A DNA stretch of 64,000 nucleotides, taken from positions 186,001 to 250,000 of the forward strand of contig JAPYXD010000553.1 of assembly GCA_030998225.1 (NCBI GenBank). Reading direction: 5' to 3'. Position 1 is the first letter of the stretch; each line of letters starts with the position of its first letter. The position numbers and the translations under genes were made by a program. Below, one piece after another: positions 56,997 to 64,000 of the stretch. The notes beneath the pieces are model-generated. The model saw nothing but the letters and a program-made list of their open reading frames with translations, had not been told where the DNA came from and made no database searches. The stretch is from Diplolepis rosae. Its lineage: Eukaryota; Arthropoda; Insecta; Hymenoptera; Diplolepididae.

Positions 56997-58596
56997 ATGG
57001 CCAATAGAAATGAAATAAGCGAAAATGAAAAAACAAAAGTGATAGAGTTGGAAAATAAATTGTCGAAGGGTAAATTAAGGGGTAAAGAGAGCGAAAATAG
57101 AGAAATATCGGGAAATAATATAAGAGAGGTAGAACTATTAGAAATAAGAAATAAAGAGGTAGAATTAGGGAAAGATAGAAGAATAGAAATAGAGGTTAGA
57201 GAGAGACAGCATGCCAACAAAACGGGTACAATACCTAAAGCCACAATACGTAGCATAGAGACAATTTCAAGACCACGTGCCAAAGACGGACAAAGCAAGG
57301 ACACACTACAGAAACACAACGAAAACACAGAAATAATAAACAGTACCCACAAAGGCATGCTATCTCCTAATACGGAAAACAGGGCAGGTTATTGGCGAAT
57401 ATTAGAGGAAGAAGAGAATTTAGATTTAGATGAAATAAAATTTCGGGAATTAGAATTAAAGTACTTAGAGAGAGAACGCAAAATAAAAAGAAGTTAAATG
57501 AAAAAACTAGATAAGGAGAGGCTAGAAATCGAAAGAATAATTAAGGAAAAATTGTAAAAGGATAAATTAGAGCTAGAAATATACAAAAGAACGCAAAGGG
57601 AAGAAAAATATAGAACATTCGAAATAGACTCATTTATAGAAACGAATAAGGAATTTTGGAAAGAAGCAGAAATACCAATTGAAAACGAAGAATCAAAGAG
57701 TGACAAATCAAAAATCCTAGAATTAACCCTAGAAATAAAATCTTTAAAGGAAATAATGGAACAAATCTCAAATAATACGCAAAATAAAACTTTAGAAACA
57801 CACAACGCACAGACCAGAGTTAGCCCTACAGTAGAAAGCCAAATAAAAGTAAATAGAAATAGAATAACAAAAACGGACAAAAGGTCAGATAACAGAAAAA
57901 TAGAAGAAAACGAAGAAAGCGAAGAAAACCGAAGTACGTTTAAATTACCAACACCACAGAAAATAAACAAAACGAGACGCAAGTCGAAAGATACAATAAC
58001 CAAAGTAAAGAAAATAATAATCTAAGCGATGAAGACATAAGGACGACGAAATACAAGCAATGCGAGCATCGTTCTTTCCATTCGGAATGGTCCAAACACC
58101 TTTACAGATCATGCTAAACTGGCGGGTTGAATTTAGAAACAATATAGATGATAGTCCAACATATTTTTTAAATAATTTGTTAAGATTCAAAAAGGGTATA
58201 GAATCAACAAACAAGATATCCTAGAAAACTTAGATGCCGTCCTAATAGGAAAAGCTCAAAGTTGGTATGAAGTAAATAAAAGAAATTGGCACAGCATAGA
58301 AGAGTTTATACAAGAATTTAAATAAGTTTATTTAAATGAGAGATACCTAGAAATAATTCACAACAAAATAAAATTTTGCAACCAAAAGAAAAACCAAGAA
58401 ATCCACACTTTTATAACAGAAATGAAACAATTATTCGAGAAATTAGATCCACTCCCCAGTCTGGAATGGCAATTAAAAAGAGTTTACGAGAATTTAAGAC
58501 TCGAATATAAAATTTGCATTACAAGAAATTCATTTAAAAATTTTGCAGAATTAGAAATACTAGGACGCGAATGGGAAGCAGAAATGGCAAAATAAA
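56997..58596 (+). pseudogene. gypsy Gag (matrix-like and capsid regions)
   Basis: From ATG 56997 a highly charged, coiled-coil-prone N-terminus of 166 residues ends in a stop at 57495-57497 and resumes in other frames to 58025. The capsid region follows at 58040-58596, with an aromatic AQSWYEVNKRNWHSIEEFIQ block, then TFITEMKQLFEKLDPLPS, typical of Ty3/gypsy capsids. Stops at 58323 and 58593 and several slips break it. The assignment rests on the capsid blocks and on the zinc knuckle downstream. Confidence 0.7.
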
Positions 58597-59045
58597 GAAT
58601 GAAAGGTCAACAAATTAAAATACGGGAAAACAATAGAAATGACAGAGTGTATATAAGAGAACAAGAGAGAAACAAAGAACAACAAAACAATTAAAGCCAT
58701 GGAAATAGTTATGAAAGACAAAATAATGGTAAATACGAATTATACAACATACAAAACAGACCACAATTCCAGCCAAGATATGACAAGAACGGAACGAGAT
58801 GTTTCTATAATAACCAGAGAAGTCAAAACACATAACCAGAAAATCGAGGTATTAACGAATTTTAAAATAGAGTAAGGTATAACTATAACCAAAATTGCAG
58901 ATATCCAAATCCAAACAATGGGTTTGGAAAAGAAGAAGATCAAATACCCAGAAACAGCAACTGACAACAGATAGAATGGAACCCCAAATTACCAAAACTA
59001 ACATACAACCTAAAAGACGAAAACCGAAGAAGAGAACAAGAGGAC

Positions 59046-59242
59046 ATGGAACAGAACAAACGAGAAACAAATGACAATAATAAAGAAAGATATCAAGAAA
59101 ATAAAAAATGGGAGTTGAACCCAAAGGCAAGAGAGTTCACCCAGTACAGGGAACAAAAAGGAGAGAGCAATAACAATACAACACAACAGCCAATAAAATG
59201 TTATAATTGCGGGGGCAAAGGACATATGCAACGCGACTGTTA
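59046..59242 (+). pseudogene. gypsy nucleocapsid with CCHC zinc knuckle
   Basis: KCYNCGGKGHMQRDC (about 59196-59239) is a complete Cys-x2-Cys-x4-His-x4-Cys knuckle that binds RNA. The frame stops three bases later, as at the end of Gag. Upstream it is Gln/Asn/Lys-rich. Confidence 0.8.
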
Positions 59243-59637
59243 ATACAGTCAGGGAAACGCAAACGGAGGCTACTAGAGGTGAATAGTTGCCCGCAAAAAT
59301 ACCAAACCATATCGCCAAAGAAAATCGAAACAGACAACACACCAGACGAAACAAGAATGCACATAATAATAAAATGGAAAAACACAAAATATAAAGTATT
59401 AGTGGACACAGGTGCAACCCACTCGTATATCAGCAAAGAATTCTTCAAACAAATAGAAAAATTAGACTACGAAATCAAAAAACCAAGCAACGACAAATTA
59501 ATAGTTGCAAATGGTCAAAAATTAGAGATAACGGGACAAGTACTGATTCCGATCGAGGTAGGCCACATTAAATGTATTTGTTATTTAGATTGGTACCCGA
59601 ACTCAGATCCACAGGAATTTGAGGAACAGACATGATA
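59207..59637 (+). pseudogene. gypsy aspartic protease
   Basis: The frame overlaps the nucleocapsid end in another phase, as in a gag-pol frameshift. VLVDTGATHSYISKEFF (59395-59445) is the retropepsin motif, and the flap region follows. The C-terminal part is cut short near 59590, where a Pol linker begins in a new frame. Confidence 0.8.
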
Positions 59638-61010
59638 GAAAGACTGGGACTAAAGTTAGATTTCGAAAAGAAGAACTGGTGGCTACCAGAAAAACCACAA
59701 ATAATGTACAAAATAGAAACAAACCCAAACGAAAATAAAGTGAGAGAAAACGAAGAGGAAAAGGGAAAAGAACCAAGAAAAGGAAGCCAAGAAGGGAAGA
59801 GAAAGCTCAGAGACAAAGCAAAGTTACAGAATCAAGAAGAAGGAGTAGTAGATAACATACAAAGGAGAAAAATACTCACTACGACCACAATCAATCATAC
59901 CCGACCAGAAACTAACCAAATAAACAAAACGAAAGAATCCAAGCTACCAGTAAAACAGTGGAATCGGAGTCTACACGAAAACAAAGAAAGCGAGAATGAA
60001 GAACCACCAGTGGAAGAAGACCAAATAAAAAACGAAAAATGCGAAGAAATAATAGAATTAAATGAGCACCAGGGACAGCATTTAAGAAAAGTAATAGAAA
60101 AAAAGGCAAACAAAACAGGAATAAAATTAAAACCCACACACATGACAGAACACAAAATAAACGTACAGGGCCAGGAACCAATTAAACAAAGATATTACCA
60201 CGTCTTACCTAAAGTAAGAGAGTATATGTACGAAGAAATAGATAAAATGTTGGAAGAAGACATAATTGAACCCTCAGACAGCGATTGGTCGAACCCAGTA
60301 GTTATGATCAAGAAACCAAATGGAAAATATAGATTCTGTTTAGATTTCAGAAAGGTAAACAAAATAACGAAAAAAGACCTGTACCCGATACCAATCATGA
60401 CAGAAATTTTGGACGCACTAAGATCAGCAAGATACATATCGAAAATCGACCTCAGGTCAGCATAACACCAAATACCGCTAGAAGAACAATAAAAAAAGAT
60501 AACAGCATTCACAGTGCCAAGAAAAGGAATGTATCGATTTAAAAGGATGCTATTCGGATTAACAAACGCTCCAGCTACATTTCAGCGCTTAATGGACAAG
60601 GTTATAACACCAGATTTAAAACCTAATGTATTCAGTTATCTAAACGATATAATTATAGTGACAGAAAACTTTGAAGAACATTTAAAAACGTTAGAAACAG
60701 TTCTAGAGAAAATTAACCAAGCAAGGTTAACGATAAATCTAGAGAAATGCGAATGTGGATGCTCGGAATTAAAGTACTTGGGATTTGTAGTAAACGAGAA
60801 AGGACTGTTAATGGACGAAGATAAAATAAAACCTATATTGGAATTCCTAACACCAAAGAATGCAAAACAACTGCAAAGAATTATAGGAATGAAATCATGG
60901 TACAGAAGATTCATACCAAAATTTTCAGAAATAATGGAACCTTTACACACACTATTAAAGAACAGGACGACTAGCAAAAAAAAAAATCATATCGAAATGG
61001 GGAACACCAA
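59632..61010 (+). pseudogene. gypsy reverse transcriptase with YLND active site
   Basis: After a hydrophilic linker, RT motifs occur in order: KQRYYHVLPK, WSNPVVMIKKPNGKYRFCLD (near 60288), KDLYPIPIMTEILDAL, then stops at 60463 and 60490. The second frame continues with FKRMLFGLTNAPATFQRLMD (60538), VFSYLNDIIIVTENFEEH (60629) and the RNase H connection (LKYLGFVVNEKGLLMDEDKI, MKSWYRRFIPKFSE). YxDD reads YLND. RNase H proper and the integrase N-terminus are deleted at about 61000. Confidence 0.85.
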
Positions 61011-61015
61011 GAATT

Positions 61016-61546
61016 TTGTTTGTAGACAATGGCAAAGAATTCGTAAACAAATTCATGGTGAAATTAATGCAAAACTTCGGAATGCGACATTCGAAAACGC
61101 CACGATACCACCCACAATCAAACCCAATAGAAAGATGTAACAGATCAATAAAGACAGCGATCAAAGCGTACCTTGAAAAAGACCATAGAGAATGGGATGA
61201 AAATTTGGACGACCTACAATTCGCGCTAAATGCAAGTAAACATGCGTCAACAGGTTTCACACCAGCATTCTTAAACTTCGGAAGGGAATTAGAGCCAATA
61301 CAGACATTAAAAGAAGATTTAATAAACGCATTGGAAATAGAATCACAGGAAATAGGTAAATGGGTAGAAGGACTAAATAGATCAAAAATAATAAAAGACG
61401 AAGTACAAACAAATTTAGAAGTAGCTAACGAAAGACAAGCAAAATACTATAACTTAATGCGTAGACCAATTAGCTATGAAATCGGGGAACAAATACTAAG
61501 AAGCGAAAAAACATCGAATAAAGCAGATAATACAGCGAAAAAATGA
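61016..61546 (+). pseudogene. gypsy integrase core fragment
   Basis: FVDNGKEFVNKFMVKLMQNF carries the second catalytic Asp and RYHPQSNPIERCNRSIK the Glu of the DDE core, followed by HASTGFTPAFLNFGRELEP and a C-terminal helix region. The zinc-binding N-terminus and the first Asp are missing. The frame ends at 61546; an SH3-like tail remnant (FEGPFFIKTKISPTIYEI) follows in a shifted frame. Confidence 0.82.
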
Positions 61547-61765
61547 AATAAAAACTTTGAAGGTCCATTTTTCATCAAAACAAAAATCTCACCAACAATT
61601 TACGAAATAAAAAACAAAAAAGGTAAGTTGACTTGGCAAGTGGAACGTAAAAGACATTAAAAAATATATAGAAAAAACTAAATAGACAAATAGAAACACA
61701 CATAGAATAGTAAGTTGCCAAAAAACGATACAGAGACACAACAGAAATAATTATGTTAACAGGAT

Positions 61766-62512
61766 ATGGAGCAGCGAACGAAACTTAAATGTGGGCAGTG
61801 CTACAGGGAAATGACAGTCACGGAATTCCTAAATCACAGGTGCCCAAAATTACTAGATCTTCTCCAGGCCCCAATTATCCCAGAGACGTTGGAGGAAAAA
61901 AAGGGTGGAAAAAAGAAATACAGAGAAGAGAATCATCAAGAAAGGAGATAGAATTTAAAAATGAATTCAGAAGGATACAAAGAGAAGAAAAAGAAAAACA
62001 GGAAGGACAGAAACCCAAGGATAGGATGACAAAAACAATGGGAGAAGAAATCCTGGAAATAAAAGAAAAACGAGAGAAAAATGGGTAATAAAAAGCTACG
62101 AAAAGGAAAAACAGGAACTGTAAGAAAGAAGGAAACAAGAAGAAGATTTCTTAATGTGGAAAAAAGAAAAACTACAAAGAAAATACATTAATGAAATAGA
62201 AGAAGAAGAAGACAAGAAAAGAGAACGAGAAAAAAACGAAAGAGAATGGAAAAATCAAAGAGAAGAACTGAAAAGATGGGAAGAAAAACAAAAACAAGAA
62301 AGGAGAGCCTGGAAGGAAGAAAGAAAAAGAGAGAAAAAAGAGAGAAGAAAGAAGGTGAAGAGAAGGAAAAAGAATTAAGAAAAGCACTGGAAGAATTAGA
62401 AAAAAACGAGAAAGAAAAGGACACAAACAGCGATACAAAGACAGACAGCGACACAGACTCAGACGACTCAACACGAACAGTAATATTTAAGAAAAAACAA
62501 GATCAATATTGA
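61766..62512 (+). pseudogene. extra 3' reading frame of the A-rich gypsy (zinc motif plus coiled coil)
   Basis: Located where an env or accessory gene would sit. It starts MEQRTKLKCGQCYREMTVTE with Cys-x2-Cys and a later HRC, a possible zinc-binding site. It then turns into a long Glu/Lys/Arg-rich coiled coil over several shifted frames (61950-62376) and ends in an acidic Asp/Ser/Thr repeat (TNSDTKTDSDTDSDDSTR). No signal peptide or membrane segment is seen, so it does not look like an envelope protein. Function unknown. Confidence 0.5.
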
Positions 62513-62520
62513 GAAAAAAA

Positions 62521-62640
62521 TAATTATTTGTTTTGGGGGTAATATTTAAGAAAAACGCAATTAATACAATATTAATAAAAGTTTGTTTTGTGTATAAATA
62601 AATAAAAAGAATAAATGAAACCAAGCGAATCGTTTTCTTA
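62521..62640 (+). other. possible 3' LTR start of the A-rich gypsy
   Basis: A G5 tract is followed by AT-rich sequence with several AATAAA words (62573, 62600, 62656). Without a partner LTR this is only suggestive. Confidence 0.35.
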
Positions 62641-64000
62641 CAGTAGTTATTTTAATAAATAATTTGACAAGTCTATCGTTGAGCACAAAGTCATCCTCAA
62701 ACCCTGAAATGAATTGTCTGTTAAAAAAATTTTTTTTCCAATCAAGCCACTATCGATTCTTTCTTCCCATTTATCGAGCCAGTCCAAAAAACGTTGCATT
62801 ACCTGTAAAATACATACTTTTAAATGTAAAATATTCCTTCGATGAAGCTATAATTCATGTCATGAACATGTGTTTACATTTAGGTCATCACAATCAATTC
62901 GTATTCATGTATCAGGTTGTGTTCTATTAAGAGCGTCAAATAGGCCATTGAATATTTCGCAAAATTCTGCAGTTGACACACAATCTGCCAACCCATCAAC
63001 TATATTCTAATAATATCGTAGGCCGTTTGCTACAGACTGACTCAGCATCTGAATAAAAGTAAATTTATTTTAATTAGATTTTATGTTAAGGATGTCATTT
63101 TGTGAAGCCTGTTTGATTAAAACGAGTTCATAGAGTTTTATGGAATATTTTGAAAATTTAACGCACTTTTACAGCTAAGGACACTCTCATTTTTGCGTTA
63201 CTGTTCAATTTAAAGACATGATGCCCAGTTAGACGAGGACATTTTCTATAACCACTTGACAAACGCTTGTCACACTCAAGCAAAATAGAAAAATGTTTCC
63301 ATTTAACGAGTTTCTTATTTGGATGAAGCTGTTCAAATAACACTAATTTTTGTTTAAAGAAGAACAACATTATTTTATTTTACGATTTAATTTGATATTT
63401 ATTTTTATAATTATTTTTATATTCATTTGTGTATCTACCTGTAATACTCCATCTCCTTTTACTCCGTACATACGATTTCTTACATTTTTTATAAGGTCTG
63501 GCGAATCAGCAAAAAGGAAGACTTTTCGATTTTCTTCAAAAGGATGATCGAAGTAGTTTCTTTTCGAATTTTAACAATTTTAGTTTTGCATTTCTGAATC
63601 TTGTTTTTAAGTTCATTTAATCGCTGTACGGCTCTGTCTTTAGTCATTCTCTCCTTTTTCAATTTCTCTTTGATGACTTGTAACGCTCGCCTTTGTATGG
63701 AATTTAAATAAGAACAGCGTACATATTTCAAATGGTCGTCACCTTTCAGCCATTTTATCTTTTTCATTAAATTTCGTTTTGCACATGAACACAGGTCACA
63801 TTTTTTACTTTTGCAATCTTTCGGCAAATACAAAGAACCTTCAACGTGGCGTAAAATATCTTCTTTGTCTGAGTAAGAAAATGTCGTTTGAATATTCTTA
63901 GGGTTGCTGTCAATTGTAAATCCATTACAAACTTTCAATTCATGAACAACTCTTAAAGTCTTTTCTACTTCTGCGATAGACGACAGAGATTCGCTTAATA
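62640..64000 (-). pseudogene. P-element-like transposase, decayed and truncated by the window
   Basis: Minus-strand segments occur in P-transposase order. 63489-63938 has a Cys-rich part (CKSKKCDLCSC) followed by a coiled coil (KERMTKDRAVQRLNELKNKI). 63158-63370 has KLVLFEQLHPNKKLVKWKHF and NAKMRVSLAVKV. Then, outside long frames, TAEFCEIFNGLFDALNRT (about 62935-62990), DWLDKWEERIDSGLIG and LTDNSFQGLRMTLCSTIDLS (about 62660-62780). These blocks, especially the last two, fit the C-terminal half of P/THAP9-type transposases. The core GTP-binding/catalytic part between them is incomplete. The THAP domain would lie beyond 64000. Confidence 0.6.

Larger units (their letters stand above)
56940..62520 (+). 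mobile_element. A-rich Ty3/gypsy retrotransposon, decayed
   Basis: Gag, zinc knuckle, protease, RT and integrase remains occur in Ty3/gypsy order on the plus strand, followed by an extra reading frame. The plus strand is strikingly A-rich and most codons end in A. A G5 polypurine-like tract (TTTTGGGGGTAAT, 62527-62540) marks a possible 3' LTR start, but no matching 5' LTR is visible. Frameshifts, stops and a deletion in the RNase H/integrase part make it inactive. Confidence 0.85.

Noticed and set aside
56939..62474. Many minus-strand Phe/Ser/Leu-rich frames
   Set aside because: Antisense of an A-rich retrotransposon; poly-Phe-like composition is the expected artefact.
61766..62512. Envelope gene of an errantivirus
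   Set aside because: No signal peptide, membrane segment or furin-like site; charged coiled coil instead.

Overview
This is a gene-poor, AT-rich arthropod nuclear window, most likely from an insect. A hymenopteran fits the mix of R1-clade, Penelope-like, Tc1/mariner, hAT, piggyBac and P-like elements, but this is inference. There are no bacterial operons, no rRNA and no CRISPR. Almost every recognisable coding stretch is a transposable element (TE), usually broken, nested in another TE, or reduced to a deletion derivative.

The main host gene is easy to miss. Four short phase-compatible exons (3685-3742, 9255-9559, 29118-29366, 29448-29609, + strand) join into a 257-residue secreted protein with the layout of a chymotrypsin-fold (S1) peptidase whose catalytic His and Ser positions are not conserved. 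Its introns of 5.5 kb and 19.6 kb hold a decayed Tc1 with a hAT inside it, an R1-clade LINE, two Penelope-like elements (PLEs), mariners, foldback elements and hammerhead-ribozyme-like motifs. A second probable host exon (50717-51444, poly(A) signal at 51541) encodes about 15 octapeptide repeats followed by a basic tail. A third small fragment (30164-30351) resembles a Cys/His-containing protein family of insects.

Layout. 1-2206: Ty3/gypsy remnant with its 3' LTR. 3600-29609: the S1-like gene and its TE-filled introns. 30164-32163: orphan exon fragment and pogo-type MITE. 32426-47890: probably a single hAT element expanded to 15.4 kb by nested insertions. Its transposase (33151-35930, minus) is intact apart from one stop codon. 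The insertions include a 2.9-kb hAT-like element with an 8-bp target duplication, a 1-kb near-perfect palindrome, a foldback element, and a long inverted duplication enclosing a second hAT transposase. 49345-50632: piggyBac-like element next to the octapeptide exon. 51576-55150: DNA transposon with 1.17-kb terminal inverted repeats that overlap its own transposase C-terminus. 56940-62520: A-rich Ty3/gypsy element with an extra coiled-coil 3' reading frame. 62640-64000: P-element-like transposase running off the window.

The points of most interest are the TE-split pseudopeptidase gene, the hammerhead motifs (two well formed, one of them directly downstream of a PLE endonuclease), the nested hAT, the large near-perfect inverted repeats as possible hairpin-RNA sources, and the octapeptide-repeat exon. 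Coordinates of element ends are read by eye and may be off by a few bases.
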